Source of the DNA: UKL13-3 sp943369665
GTDB lineage: Bacteria > Bacteroidota > Bacteroidia > UKL13-3
Direction: 5' to 3'
Length of the DNA: 64,000 nucleotides
NCBI GenBank assembly: GCA_943369665.1
Contig: CALRNX020000006.1
Span: forward strand, 128,470-192,469
Shown one piece after another: positions 8,321 through 21,700 of the stretch; positions within the stretch are counted from its first letter, which is position 1; each line of letters starts with the position of its first letter. The translations under genes were made by a program, and so were the position numbers. The notes beneath the pieces are model-generated. The model had not been told where the DNA came from and searched no databases. It saw nothing but the letters and a program-made list of their open reading frames with translations.

Positions 8321-11173
8321 CTAAAACTTAACGGCAACCCCTGTAATAATATGGCGTTGAGCCAAATACCGAGCAGGATTTGTTGGAGGTGGGCCTTGTA
8401 CACCTTGTTTGGGGTTGTTATAACGTGGATCAACCCAGGTATCGGGAACATTATCTCCATAACTGTATGCACGACCTGTTACCGGATTGATAATACTTGC
8501 ATTTTGGTTATTAAACAAATTGGTGATTTGTAAATTCCAGCTCAGTTTTCCCCATTTAAAATTCCACCATTTTGTAACGGTTGCATCAGCCCAAAACCAA
8601 TACTCACCAACCTTGCCCCACTTATCGTTGGGATCGGTACTTTGCACATAAATAGGCCTTCCTGTATTCACATCATTGTATGAGAAATAATAAGGAGTGT
8701 AGCGAACGCCTGAACGCCAAACCGTTTCGAAATAAAAACTCCATTTATTACCCAAGCCGTTTGGATGAGTTGCCTTTTTACGATCGATCTTAAAAGTATG
8801 ATTGGTTTTGAAATCCAATGGAACATCCCAGGGTAAATAATACTCGCGCGTATCCTCATTGGCACCACTTGCCAAAATATCTTTAACGGCTTCGTTAGCA
8901 CTTGCACTTTGACCGGTGGTTACCATATAGGTAAATGAGGCCTGACCATTGTACCAATTGCCAATTCGCTTAATATACCCAACTTCAACGCCACGGGTAC
9001 GTGCATAATCTGAATTGATGCGGATTGTGCGTGGAACTTCGCGCCCTGTTGCATCCACAATCAACATGGTTGTTGTGGTAATAAAGTCGTATTTATCTTT
9101 CCAAAAAGCTGTTAACGTAAAGGCATCATTACTTGTTATTTGCGTCTTTAAACCGATCTCGTAGCTAATGTCTACCTCCGGATTAAGGTCGGGATTTCCA
9201 ACATTGGCAATAGTAGACCGGTCCTGGTAATATGGATCAAGTCCCGGATAAATATAAGATGGATGAGGCAAGATCGTTGTGTGCCCATAATTGAAATACA
9301 AAATTTGATTTTCGCGAATCGGGAACGATGCCGATAGCTTAGGTAAAAACCTGAATTTGTATCTTAAGTTTCCAATTTTGGTAGAGTTGTCCAAATAATT
9401 TTTACGTACCTCATCTCTGATAGGAGCATCAGGATTGGCTATTGCATCATCCACATATTTTCCGGGCGCCCAATATTCAAAACGTCCTCCAACGCTAGCT
9501 ATAAGCCCTTTATACTTTATTTGATCCGACACAAAAAAACCACCCCGCTGCGGATTTACCTTCCATACATCACTTTGCTGGCCAAGCCTGAATGTTTGCG
9601 ATTGCTCACCATTAGGCAACGGATAAGGAGCTCCAATCCATGGTCGGATGATATCAATCCATTGCATCTCCTGCCATTTTAACTCGAATCCAAACGTAAG
9701 TTTGTTAAGTGAGTTTTTAGAGAAATAATTTCCCTGAACTTTGGCTGTATATTCTTCAAAATAATGATCATGCCACAAGGTTGCGACACCATTATTATTG
9801 TAAAAGCCTGAAGGATTGTTCACGTAAGCCACACTATCTCCGGGGTTAAAATAGGTATTCGGGTATTGATTGATTGATTGAGGGTCAAGTTCATTTACCA
9901 CTACATCCGGCCTCCAATCACGTCCATTGGCGTCTGCCCTTAGTCTCACAAAAAAACGAGAGAAAGTAGCATCATAAGAAAAACGCTTGTTCACCGATTG
10001 TTTCCAGTTCACCAAACTCATATACGCATCATGAGTGTAGGTATTGGCATTATCCATTTGTTCGGTGAAATTATATTGATAACCCGGCTGATAAGGAAGA
10101 TCATTTCCAAAAATGCGCAGCATGTTCACATCCTGATTCACCGTTATTGAACGTAATTGCGAAACGGTAAGTACTTTTCCACCACCAAAATTGTAGTTTA
10201 GTTTTACAAAAGCACTCCAGCGATTATCCTGAAAAGGTGCCCATTGAGAACCTGTTCCATCTTGTCCGGGGTAAAGAGAACTGTATAATTGATTGGCAGG
10301 GTTTTTATAAAAATCATCTGTAAACGCTGTGCGCAATGCCACAGAAAATTTCAATTTATTATCAAGTACTTTTTTAAAAGCCGGTCCGCTCACGTTTAAT
10401 TCCGCCACCTGGCTGTTCCAGCAACTTTTGTATGTTTTGTTAAATCCAAAATTATCCCGTTTGTAATTGGCAGCTACTTCAAGCTTGTCGCCACCATTTC
10501 GGGTTCTGGTATTAATTACACCGGCTGTTGCATCTCCCACATCTGCACCAATCCCTCCGGTTGTAACTTCAATATCACTTACTGCATTCGACCCAATATC
10601 CAAACCAAAACCGGTCCCTCCCAACGGATCGGTAACCTTTACTCCATCTACATATACACCTGTCTCATATGTACGTCCTCCCCTGATACTCACACCTGCC
10701 GGACTCTGAATAACACCTGGTTGTGTATTTACGATAGATTGCAGCTGACGCGATGGAGCCAACTCAATTACATCCTGCCCGATCGTATTCACCGATTGTG
10801 CTTTATCAATATCAATGAGTGGTTTTTTCCCGATAATAACAACATCTTCTGCTGTTACTGAAGTTGGAATAAGCTGCACCTGAAGTTCTTTTACATCTCC
10901 TGCCTTTACTTTAATACCTGTCAATAATGTTTTGTTGTAACCGATATAACTGATTTCAACATTGTACTCTCCCGGCTTTACATTTTTGATGATAAACTTT
11001 CCATTTACATCGGTTACTGCACCCAACGAAGTTCCCTTGAGCAATACATTTACACCAATCAACTCCGAATTGTCTTTTTTATCCTTGATGGTACCTGTGA
11101 TCGTAGCCGTATTTTGTGCATACAGCAACACTACCTTTAACCAAATACATAAAAATAAATATACTTTTTTCAT
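8321..11173 (-). CDS. TonB-dependent receptor with carboxypeptidase-regulatory N-domain
   Basis: I place the start at ATG 11173 (MKKVYLFLCIWLKVVLLYAQ), seven codons inside the longest frame, because it begins a standard signal peptide. The protein has 950 residues. A CarboxypepD_reg-like domain covers about 22-105 (ATITGTIKDKKDNSELIGVN). A plug domain covers about 115-225 (QSVNTIGQDVIELAPSRQLQ, SIRGGRTYETGVYVDGVKV, GIGADVGDATAGVINTRTR). A 22-strand-type barrel runs to the end, closing on ITGVAVKF with the terminal Phe common in outer membrane proteins. It imports an unknown ligand across the outer membrane, powered by TonB-ExbBD. There is no SusD-like lipoprotein or glycan enzyme beside it, so it is not a SusCD pair and the substrate cannot be inferred. 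Confidence 0.93.
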   Translation of the reverse strand: MKKVYLFLCIWLKVVLLYAQNTATITGTIKDKKDNSELIGVNVLLKGTSLGAVTDVNGKFIIKNVKPGEYNVEISYIGYNKTLLTGIKVKAGDVKELQVQLIPTSVTAEDVVIIGKKPLIDIDKAQSVNTIGQDVIELAPSRQLQSIVNTQPGVIQSPAGVSIRGGRTYETGVYVDGVKVTDPLGGTGFGLDIGSNAVSDIEVTTGGIGADVGDATAGVINTRTRNGGDKLEVAANYKRDNFGFNKTYKSCWNSQVAELNVSGPAFKKVLDNKLKFSVALRTAFTDDFYKNPANQLYSSLYPGQDGTGSQWAPFQDNRWSAFVKLNYNFGGGKVLTVSQLRSITVNQDVNMLRIFGNDLPYQPGYQYNFTEQMDNANTYTHDAYMSLVNWKQSVNKRFSYDATFSRFFVRLRADANGRDWRPDVVVNELDPQSINQYPNTYFNPGDSVAYVNNPSGFYNNNGVATLWHDHYFEEYTAKVQGNYFSKNSLNKLTFGFELKWQEMQWIDIIRPWIGAPYPLPNGEQSQTFRLGQQSDVWKVNPQRGGFFVSDQIKYKGLIASVGGRFEYWAPGKYVDDAIANPDAPIRDEVRKNYLDNSTKIGNLRYKFRFLPKLSASFPIRENQILYFNYGHTTILPHPSYIYPGLDPYYQDRSTIANVGNPDLNPEVDISYEIGLKTQITSNDAFTLTAFWKDKYDFITTTTMLIVDATGREVPRTIRINSDYARTRGVEVGYIKRIGNWYNGQASFTYMVTTGQSASANEAVKDILASGANEDTREYYLPWDVPLDFKTNHTFKIDRKKATHPNGLGNKWSFYFETVWRSGVRYTPYYFSYNDVNTGRPIYVQSTDPNDKWGKVGEYWFWADATVTKWWNFKWGKLSWNLQITNLFNNQNASIINPVTGRAYSYGDNVPDTWVDPRYNNPKQGVQGPPPTNPARYLAQRHIITGVAVKF

Positions 11174-11282
11174 CGGATCGAAATAGGTCGGCAAATTAAT
11201 GCTTTATCCCAAGTTACAAAACGGTGTTATATTAACATTGGGTTAATCCTTTGGTATGCCAGAATTAGGGCGTAAAATCGGA

Positions 11283-11313
11283 TTTCGTTTTTAGTATTTG
11301 ATTGCTACATTTG
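11283..11313 (+). promoter_or_regulatory. Promoter of the 2-oxoglutarate dehydrogenase E2 gene
   Basis: TACATTTG at 11306-11313 is a full match to the Bacteroidota -7 box TAnnTTTG. A weaker TTTCG (11283-11287) lies 18 bases upstream as the -33 element. The expected start of transcription is about 25 bases before ATG 11346, which supports that ATG over the upstream in-frame one at 11298. Confidence 0.65.
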
Positions 11314-11345
11314 CACCACTTGTTAAAAGTAACCTATCAATATTT

Positions 11346-12581
11346 ATGGCATTAGAAATTAAAGTACCTACCGTAGGCGAATCGATTAGTGAAGTGGTGA
11401 TTGCTCGATGGAATAAAAAAACCGGGGATTATGTAGAAATGGATGAATTGCTTTGCGAACTTGAAAGCGACAAAGCAACATTTGAACTGAATGCTGAGGC
11501 TGCCGGAATACTCACAACCAATGGAAACGAGGGCGATACGATCAAAGTAGGCGATATAATTGCAAGCATCGACACGAGTGCGGCTAAGCCTGCAGGGAAA
11601 GCTGCGGCCGATAGCCCGAAAGCTGAAGAGAAAAAAGCTGAAACAAAATCGGATACAAAACCTCAAACAACAAATAGCAAACAGGAAACTTCTTCCGGAG
11701 ATAAACCCTTTCCTTCACCTGCTGCTGCTAAAATACTGGCAGAGAAAGGTGTTGATGTGAAAGAAGTAAAAGGAAGCGGAAAAGACGGCCGTATTACCAA
11801 AGCCGATGCCATGGCTGCCGAACTCAAAACCACTACCAACGAAAATAAAACACGTAATGAACGCGTTGAGAAAATGACTTCATTGCGTAAAACCGTTTCA
11901 AAACGGTTGGTGGCAGTAAAAAACGAAACTGCAATGCTTACTACTTTTAACGAAGTAGATATGAAGCCTGTAATGGACTTGCGCAACCAATACAAAAATC
12001 AATTTAAAGAAACGCATGGGGTGAATCTTGGCTTTATGAGTTTCTTCACCAAAGCAGTGACCATTGCCCTGAAACAATACCCTGCGGTAAACGCATATAT
12101 CAATGGGGAAGAGATCATTTTTCATGATTATTGCGATGTATCCATTGCAGTGAGTGCACCAAAAGGTTTGGTGGTTCCGGTTATCCGCAATGCAGAAAGC
12201 ATGACACTTGCCGATATTGAACGTGAAGTTGTGAAACTTGCAACCAAAGCACGTGAGAATAAATTGAGTTTGGAAGAAATGACCGGGGGCACATTTACCA
12301 TTACAAATGGTGGTGTATTTGGAAGCATGATGAGTACTCCGATTATCAACGCTCCGCAAAGTGCAATTTTAGGAATGCATAATATTGTGGAACGACCAGT
12401 TGTAAAAGATGGACAGATCGTTATCCGACCAATTATGTATTTAGCATTAAGCTATGACCATCGGATTATTGATGGACGCGAATCAGTTGGCTTTTTGGTA
12501 AAAGTAAAACAGATACTGGAAAACCCTGCGCTGCTCTTAACAGAGGGAAATGATCCAAGCAAAATGATTTTGGGATTGTAG
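11346..12581 (+). CDS. odhB: Dihydrolipoyllysine-residue succinyltransferase (E2 of 2-oxoglutarate dehydrogenase)
   Basis: 411 residues from ATG 11346 (MALEIKVPTVGESISE). It transfers the succinyl group from the lipoyl arm to CoA and forms the core of the 2-oxoglutarate dehydrogenase complex of the TCA cycle. The lipoyl domain is at 2-75, with the lipoylated Lys43 in ELESDKAT. An Ala/Lys-rich linker follows, then the peripheral E3-binding domain at about 125-160 (PAAAKILAEKGVDVKEVKGS). The catalytic acyltransferase domain covers about 180-411, with the active-site signature YDHRIIDGRE near the C-terminus. PTVGESI and EMTGGTFTITNGG favour the succinyl over the acetyl type. It stands alone without sucA. 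Its promoter overlaps the start of the longer frame, so translation from 11298 is unlikely. Confidence 0.95.
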   Translation: MALEIKVPTVGESISEVVIARWNKKTGDYVEMDELLCELESDKATFELNAEAAGILTTNGNEGDTIKVGDIIASIDTSAAKPAGKAAADSPKAEEKKAETKSDTKPQTTNSKQETSSGDKPFPSPAAAKILAEKGVDVKEVKGSGKDGRITKADAMAAELKTTTNENKTRNERVEKMTSLRKTVSKRLVAVKNETAMLTTFNEVDMKPVMDLRNQYKNQFKETHGVNLGFMSFFTKAVTIALKQYPAVNAYINGEEIIFHDYCDVSIAVSAPKGLVVPVIRNAESMTLADIEREVVKLATKARENKLSLEEMTGGTFTITNGGVFGSMMSTPIINAPQSAILGMHNIVERPVVKDGQIVIRPIMYLALSYDHRIIDGRESVGFLVKVKQILENPALLLTEGNDPSKMILGL

Positions 12582-12611
12582 GTTAACACAATTATCCTAT
12601 CATAAAGAACG

Positions 12612-12643
12612 AAAGTCGGTACAGTGATGTACCGACTTTTTTT
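12612..12643 (+). terminator. Terminator of odhB
   Basis: Perfect stem AAAGTCGGTAC (12612-12622) / GTACCGACTTT (12629-12639), loop AGTGAT, followed by more T residues. It starts 31 bases past the odhB stop. Confidence 0.88.
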
Positions 12644-12670
12644 GTGAGTTTGCTTTTACAAACAGCTATA

Positions 12671-12705
12671 AAAAAAGCGTTCCGCAATAATGCAGAACGC
12701 TTTTT
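12671..12705 (-). terminator. Terminator of the 3087-aa T9SS gene
   Basis: Stem AAAAAGCGTTC / GAACGCTTTTT extended by GCA/TGC after one mismatch, loop about 5 nt. The T-tract is on the outgoing side for the minus-strand gene that stops at 12729. It faces the odhB terminator in the convergent intergenic region. Confidence 0.85.
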
Positions 12706-12728
12706 GAGTTAAAGGAATTAGATCCCGA

Positions 12729-15700
12729 TTAGTTTTTTACGAGTTTGATTGTTTGTGTTTCACCTGCTACGGTAACACTTATGAAGTAAACACCCTTATC
12801 AATAGTTGCCATATTGTTTACCGGGATCGTATTTACTCCGGCATTAACTGAAGTTGAAATATTAGCCACTTTTCGACCTTGCATGTCAACCATCACAATA
12901 GTTGCTTCACCACTCTTAGCAGATGTAAGCGACACGTTATAATCAGTTGTGAATGGATTCGGATATGCCGAAACTACATTTACACTTTCTGTATTAACAC
13001 CTACTTTTACTATTTGCGAGTAAGTAGATTTACCATTAAAGTCTACTTGTTTTAAACGGTAGTAAAGGATATTACTATTAACAAATGCATTTGCATCCGT
13101 TAATACATAGTCAACTTTCACATTGCTGTTACCAGCTCCTTTTACAAAAGCTACTTTAGTAAACGATTTTCCATCAATTGAACGTTCAACTTCAAAACCT
13201 TTATTGTTCATTTCAGCAGCAGTTGTCCAGGTTAGGTTTGCATCTTTTGCTTTTGCTAATGCAGTGAAAGATGTTAAGCTAACCGGTAATGGATTGGAAG
13301 ATATTCCGGCAATCCCAAATTGACCGAATCCTGTTAATCCTGCTCTGTTTAACTCCAATGCAAATGAAGTTCCTGTTGTTAAGGTTGTTGTTCCAATAGA
13401 AACCCATGGATTGAAAGCATCCGTTCTGTATACAATTGCCGTTTGATCTACAATGTTTACACCTGCAATAGAATCAGCATTAAATGTTACAGTGAATACA
13501 CCTCCGGTTAAACTATCTGCCTTTATCAAGTTCCAAACTCCTGCATCGGAAATATTTTCCAAGGATGCCCCTCCCAAACTTGCATCAGTAACTGGCAATC
13601 CGCTTGCACCTGGAGCTCCCGAAATATAAGTCAACGTAATAGAGCCAGCTTTAGTTGGAGGAGTCGAGTAGGTAATATTTATGCTGCGGTTATCATCGCC
13701 ATCCGTAATTGGAAAATCGTAAATGAGTGTTGATGGATGAACCCAACGTTTGAGTGTTCCTGAAATTTTACCCGTTCCTGTTATATTACCAATGGTCAGG
13801 ATGTCTGACCCAACAACAATATTGATACCTGATGCATTTAAGTGACTTCCTCCTTCAATATTTAAGCTGTCGATGGTTGTAATGCTACCCGTTCCTGCCA
13901 GCGTAAGCATTGTATTGTTTAATACATTGAATGATTTTGTCACATGCGGGGGGACGTTGGTCATTGTAATCGTTCCGCCACCGTCTATAAACAACATATC
14001 GTTTGCAAATGGTATATTTCTAACAGGAGTCCAGTTTGATGGTGTATTAAAGTCAGCAGTACCGACTCTATTCCATTTATAAACAGTCGCTTCAGGAAGT
14101 GCATTGATATCTACTAAATAATCTTCAGTTTCACCTATATAATAAATGCCACAAACATCTGCAGATGTAAGCGGTATTGGTGTAGTCTCCTCCTTTAATA
14201 CAACCCGCATACGAGTTTCGCCAAGTAATGCACTGCCAGGGATGGTAAACAATCCTTCAAAAGCACCTGTAGTTGCATTACGGGCAGAACCAGCACTCCA
14301 CGCCATTTCATCTGCATCGGCAAAGTCTCCGTCTTGATTATAATCAATATAGATAGCAGCCATGGCATCAAAACTAAAGGCATCAATACTGATAATACCA
14401 ATTAAAAAGTTGACGATCTGGTTTCGATACAACTGAGCTTTGGCCAAGGTTGAATAGTAAGTGTAGCCTTTAAGGGCTGTAGGATTGTTTAATGCAGGTG
14501 TTGAATTGCCATTGTTTAATGCTGTTGTTCCAGCGGTAAACAATGTTACATTCCCTATATCCTCACGGACCGAAGGATTAAGAGGTCTTGAAACACAATA
14601 AGCACTCCTTATTTCACGAGCATCAGCAGGAGCCGATACTATAGTTGATCTGAGAAAACCATCTATTATTGCGTTTGTAACCTCTGCATCCACAAAATTC
14701 CCGATAGTGCCAAAGTCTGCTATGTCGTATGTTATCCAGAAATAGTTTGTTCCATTCACCAACGTTTGTGTATCAACAACCGTTTCGACAAGACCAGGTG
14801 CAATTACTGTGGCACCAAACTTTGTTACGGTATCAAATATTGGACTCGTTCCTGTATAATAAACTTTAAGATTGGTAATATCTGTTAAACTGGTACCTGT
14901 AGTTACAACCTCAAATGAAGTTAAATCAACAGGAGCTCCTGTTGACGATGTTGTGACTTCATATCTCACAATCGGAACATTGGTTTCGCCTACGCCCACC
15001 CTTGAAAGTGTTGGTGCGGTTACCGTTGAACTGATATAACTCATTGGTATAATAACTTCGCGATTACCTGCCGGGTTGTTATTGGCAGGAACAACATACA
15101 CCCCTGCAATTCCAATACTATCTACCTTGGCATCTACAAAATGATGTTCGGTTGCGCTGCCTGATACATCATATACCAGCCAATAGTTATTTGTATCATT
15201 TGCACTCACCAATAAGGTATCAAAAAAACTATTAAAGGTAAACTGTCCGTTAGGTGAAAAAATCGTTCCCAGTAAGTTATTGGTAGTAAACACTGCCGAA
15301 CGGCCCGTAGCAAACAATTTTGCACTTGTAATATCAGCAGGAGAAGAAGTACCTGCTGTATTGAAACGCATCTCCGAAATTGAATTTATACCGCAGCCTT
15401 TTGCTTTTAAAGGTATATGCAACAATTTTGCATTAGTAGTTCCCGGGGCAACAATACCTGTAGTTTGAATAACATTGCTTGATGCATAATAAACAGGATT
15501 GTTTACAACAGTAATGATATAATCTTCTGCTTCACCCCATCCTCCATTATTACATGGCTCAATGATATCCCCCTGACTTCCCCATATACTTCTTACCCGT
15601 AATCGTCTTTGTCCCGCTGCAGATGCACATGTCAACGTAATAGGGAAAGTTGCAGACCCAAAAGCCGTATTAATTGGGCTGCTTGTATATCCTACTCTTT

Positions 15701-18700
15701 CAGATAATGAAAAGATGCCATCATCGTCATAATCAACCCATGCAGCTATACTCTGATTAACGGCACTACCTATCGTTACAGTTATATTGTAAGTTTCTGC
15801 CTGAACAAGAGTTGCCGTTAAATTGGCAGCCCCTGTAAACAATGTATATGCCGGATTAACAGGCGCAGCCCCTGTATTGTTCGATAAGGTAGTTCCTGCA
15901 ATTGAAATATTCGAAATCAAGTCCCCATTAACTTTACCTATACTATAAGAAGGAGTACAAATTGGGGCAATGCGAATGAGACGATTACCAACAGGGCTTG
16001 TGATCAAAGGAATATAAGATACATTTGCTAACGTTATGGAAGTAATTTCTGCATCCACAGCATGCCCTTCGGATGCGTTACCGATTACATCATATGTTAC
16101 CCAAAAATGATTGACTCCATTTGTCAGTTGTAATAACCCATTTACAGTATTGGTGGCAGCTGGAACTGCAATTGTAGAACCGAATTGTTTAGTAGTAGCA
16201 AATATATTGCTTGTTCCGGTATACCATATTTTTAAGTTGGTAATATCTGGTAATGAATCTGTCCCATTTGTACTTATATCCAATGAAGTAAAATCAACAG
16301 TAGAACCAAAAGCCGAAGTAACAACCTCTAAACCTATAATTGGATTATTTATATCTCCTCTTGATATCTTCGAAATATAGGCTTGTGTCGTTGTAGAGCT
16401 GGTATAAGTCATCGGAGCCACTACCATTCGGCTTCCCGATGGATTATTGTTTAAAGGAATAATAGATGTTCCAATGGCATGAATGCTATCAACTTTTGCG
16501 TCAACAGTATTACCTAATCCTGCACCTGCCGAGATATCATATACCAACCAATAATTATTCGTATCAGTTATTCCTGTAAGCAATACATCTGTTAACCCGG
16601 TAAAACTAAAAGATCCGTTTGGAGAGAAAACAGTACCCAATAAGTTATCGGTATTGAAGGTATTCACATTACCCGTTGAGTATAATTTTGCAGTGCTAAT
16701 ATCAACTGCGGCATTCGTTGAACCATTTGTATTAAAATACATAGATTCAACCATACCTGTACCACAACCTTTGGCCTTTATAGGTATCCTTAAAACTTGA
16801 GCATTGATTGCATTCGGTGCGACTATCTGAGTATTCTGAATTGCGCTGCTTGAAATATAAGCAACGGGATTCTCAACTATATTTACCAAATAATCTTCGG
16901 TTTCACCAAAATCTTTAATTCCACACGATTTTGCCTGGGTGAGTGGAGTTGTCGTAAATCCACCTTCCAGTACTACGCGCATTCTGGTTTCTCCCAATAA
17001 TGCTGAGCAAGGAGGAGCGAAACTCGCAAGGAAAGGACCATCAGTTGCTCCGATACTTGTTATTGAATTCCACACCATTTCTTCCGCGTCTAAGAAGTCG
17101 CCATCTTGGTTATAGTCAATATAAATTGCAGCCTGACTACTATTAGAAATTGCATCATGGGAAATTATAGCAACTTTAGCATTTACAAGCTGGTTAACCA
17201 CAAAATTCGCTGCCGCAACTGTAGGTATAAAGTTCGTATAACCATTTATAGAAGTTGTATTCGACAAAATTGGTGTTGCCACCCCATTGTTCAGTACGGT
17301 ATCTTCATTCGTAATAAATGTTACATTTCCAATATCCTCAAACGTTATTGGGTCACCTGTATTTGAGGCACAGTAAGGAGCGCTCACGATACGCATTCCT
17401 GTAGGAGACGTTATCGTTGGTGCAAACGAACCACTTCCAATAGTTATTCCTGTGAGTTCTCCATCAATATTATGACCAACTGCAGCATCAGGAGCTATGT
17501 CATATGTGACCCAAAAATAATTTGCTCCATTTGTTAATGGTGCAATTCCTGTAACGGTATTAATGCTTGCAGGAGAACTAACGGTGTTGCCAAACTGAAG
17601 CGCATTGTCAAAGACATTGCTTGCTCCGGTATACCATACTTTAATACTTACAATGTCCGGTAATGAATCCGTTCCATTCGTACTAATATCCAATGAAGTA
17701 AGATCAATTGGGGAACCAGTTGGAGAAGTAACGATTTCTAATCTTAAAATTTTACCATTGAACGATCCCTTTTCAATTGATGACGTTGATGCCTGTACTG
17801 TGTTTGAGCTACTGTAAGTCATTGGTGCAACAACTAAACGACTGCCAACAGGGTTTGTTACTGTTGGAATAGCATATGCTCCAATGACATTAATACTATC
17901 AACGGTTGCATCAACTACATTCCCTAAACCGGCTGTTCCTCTTAGATCAAATGCCAACCAATAGTTATTGGTATCATTAGTGGCAGTAAGCAATGTATCC
18001 AATAAACCCGTAAAGCTAAATGCACCATTAGGTGAAGAAACGGTTGCAAGTAATTTATTGGTATTAAAAGTGTTGGCATTACCTGTTGCATATAATTTGG
18101 CAAACAAGATATCGGTTCCTGCATTGGTGGAACCAGTTGTACTAAAATCCATGCCAGTGAGGGTTCCCACACCACATCCTGTTGCTATTACCGGAATTCT
18201 TAAAATCACCGCATTTTGTGCATCAGGTGCTATAATTCCGGAATATTGAATTGAACTACTTGACAGATAGCGTGTCGGGTTTGCATGTATATATATAGCA
18301 TAGTCTTCTACTTCACCGTAAGCATAAGGCGTTCCACAAGAATGAGCACTACTTAATGGATTGTCGGTTCGACCTACTACAATACGCATGATTGTTTCAC
18401 CTGTTGTTGCTGTGCACGGAGGTATAAAACTGCCAACAAACGGCCCATCAACGGTTGCTATTCTTGCCGTGGTGGAATTCCAAGCCATTTCACCTGCGTC
18501 TAGGAAATCCCCATCATGGTTGTAATCAATATAAATTGCAGCTTGACAACCGTTAGCTGTAATATCTGTTGTAATAACAGATATACTTGTATTTACCTCC
18601 TGATTGACCCAAACATCTACCGGATCCACAGAGTTGGTAAAGTTTGAATAGCCATTGATCGCAGAACTATTCGATACAGCAGGGGATGCTACCCCATTGT

Positions 18701-21700
18701 TTAGTACAACATTACCATTTGTATTAAATGTTACATTTCCGATATCCTCACCCACATTAGGAAGCGAAACACCGGCTGTACAAGTGCTTACACGAATGAT
18801 CCTCACTCCTGCAGTCCCCCCTCCCATATAAATATTGGTATCTCCAGCGTAAACTACTGAAGTTAATTCGGCATCAACGGAATCTCCGAATAAGGCAGTG
18901 CTTCTCAGATTATATACTAACCAAAAATAACTATCGCCATTACCGCATAATGCATTACCTGTAACACTAAATGCACCTATTGTTCCTGTTATTAGCGGGG
19001 TAAAAATTGTTGTTCCATACAGATTAGCGGTAGAAAAAGTAGAACTAGCACCTGTGTAGTATACCTGGGCACTCGTAATATTGGCCGAATCATTTCCACC
19101 ACCCATTGTCGTGAAATTAAGTTGTGATACATATGCAGGTGTACCTGTTAACGCAGTCGAAACTTTCACTTGAATGATTATATTGTCTGTTGTACCTCGT
19201 CCCACTTCTCCTGTCCTGTTCTGGGTTACAGTTGCTCCCACGTACGCAGCAGGCATACCCAAAACAACAAATGTATTAGGTGCTGTTGGGGCTGATGTAA
19301 TAGCACCAACGCCTGTGCCTGCAAATCCTGCAGAGGGGTTTGAGGTTATATTAGCTATGGCTGCCGTATCCGTTGCTACCACAAAATATTGGACGGTGTC
19401 ACCAATATTTACAGAACCACCTAGTAGAATACTAAAATCAAGTGTGAAACTAAAAGGAGAAACGGTATCTGTAGCTTCTACATATTTCCATCCATTATCC
19501 GATGATGAATTGCCAATAAATGCATTTGCATTTGCAGTAGTTTTATAATAAACTCTTGGTGTATTTCCGGCTGTATTATTGATAAAACCAACTGTTCCAT
19601 CTGTGATTGTTGCAAAATCAGTTAGTGTATAATTACCTGTAGAGTATACATTTAAAATTGGGTTATACACAATGGTTGGTTTGGTCTCATCTAATGGTAT
19701 TTCATAAGCACCTCTGCTCGGAGTGCTTGGATTGCGGATAGCACCTAAAATGTCTGTGGGATAAGCCGCAAGATATAAACCTGTATTGGCAGCAGGTGAA
19801 CCAAACAACAAACGCATGTTGGCTGTTGAGTTAAATAATGGATTTTCCAAAATACTATTAGCTTCCATTGCAGTAAATCCACTGGTCAATTTCCATTGGG
19901 CTAAATTTATAATATCCGCTCCTCCAGTACTGCCGTTTAATCCAAAATAACCATTGGTTGTATTTTCAAGGTACCAATTATTGTAATTTGAAGATGAGCT
20001 TGCACTTCCTAACCTTCCGGCCCCACTTACCCCTATCAGGTAATGTTTGGCAACCCCAATTTGCGCCCCCGTGTAATTTACAAATATGTTATTTCGCAAC
20101 GTCATAATAGGAGAAGTAGCTGCAGTTGGTGCTGTATATATAACCTGTGATGAACTGGTTAAGGCAGCACTACCGTCAACTGAAACGCTATTATGAATGA
20201 TATTATAAGTAGCAGTTGCATTACCGGTACTTGAAAAATAAAGACCGTGTAAGTAACGAAGATTGGTGGCCGTTCCTAGAAACCTTTTTGTTATTCCATT
20301 TATGACATTATTATAAAAATTACAAGTCACCGTTCCTGTAAATGCATTGCCAAAATAGGCCCCATAAACAGACCCAGCACCCGAAGTAGCATTTGTTGCA
20401 CTACCAAAATCTGTTATCTTGTTGTTATAAATTTCGCACGTTCCGGTAATAGTGCTAAAGTACATTCCATAACATGGATTTGCCCCAGCCAATGTTTTTG
20501 CATTACTAATCGTATTATTATAATAATTGGAATTATTAGGCGTAAGAGCATACAAACCATTAATACCACCATTTGCCCCCCCGGTACCGGCTGAAATGTT
20601 TTGTATATTATTATTGTAAACTCTAAAGGAAGTAGCCGTTGCCGTATATATAGCAAAAAGAGTTCCCGTTGATGAACAGTTATTGGCCGTATTATTATCC
20701 AAAGTATCTGTTGTTCCTCCCGTTAAGTAAAACAAATAACCATTTCCTGAATTTGCCACGGAAAAGTTTGTGACGGTATTATTAGTTAACCTGCTATTGG
20801 TAGCCGAAGCCATGTAGTACCCATAAACACTCCCACCTGTCACATTATTGATATTGTTGTTACCAAAACGTACAGTGTTTCCTGTTGTGGAGTAAAGTCC
20901 ATAAAGAGTTATATTATTAATCCCGGTCGCATTAATATCATGAACATTGTTATTTAATACTTCACCGGTCATAGTGTTACTCAAGTACACTCCATAAATC
21001 GAATTGAAACCATTTGTAATGATATTAAGTAACGAGAAATCGTTGTTATTGTGTTTTATGTTCGCCGAACCCTCCGTATAAATAGCATAGGTTGGTCCGG
21101 TACTCTCCATATTTTTTAATGTATTGTTATTAGCGTGATATGAGAATTGGAAACTAGCATATATACCATAACAATTTGTTGTACCGTCAAGAGCTCCAAG
21201 ATCACTCGCAAATCCGGTACGCCCAATAAAATTATAATCTGCAACATTATTCGAATCGCGATACGAGGTAGAAATACCCTTTAACCAAATACCATTGTAT
21301 GCATTACCAACTGTGATATTCGTGTAGGTATTATTATTGTTTGTTTGGGCTAATGAATTATTAATAACATCAAAAGGAGTAGCCGAAACACTAATTATAC
21401 TATCATTTGATTGTAAAATAGCATAAGAGTGCGCTTTTAAACGACTCATTAAAATTGTACTATTAATAATGGTATTGTATCGGGCTGCATTATCAAAGCT
21501 CGATTTGCGAATAAGATAACCAAATTCCAACGAAGAGTCGGAAGCAGTAATATCGATTCCATTAAACGTAAAATAATCACCTCCATTAATTACAATAGCA
21601 GCATCTCCTTGTGAAGAAGTTGTTCCGATTGATGTAATTTTCGGATTAGCTCCTCCTCCCGATTTTAAGAACAAGATAGTGGCACCTATATTACCAGTTG

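Noticed and set aside
8321..11173. SusCD-type polysaccharide utilisation locus
   Set aside because: The receptor has no SusD-like partner and no glycan-degrading enzyme nearby.
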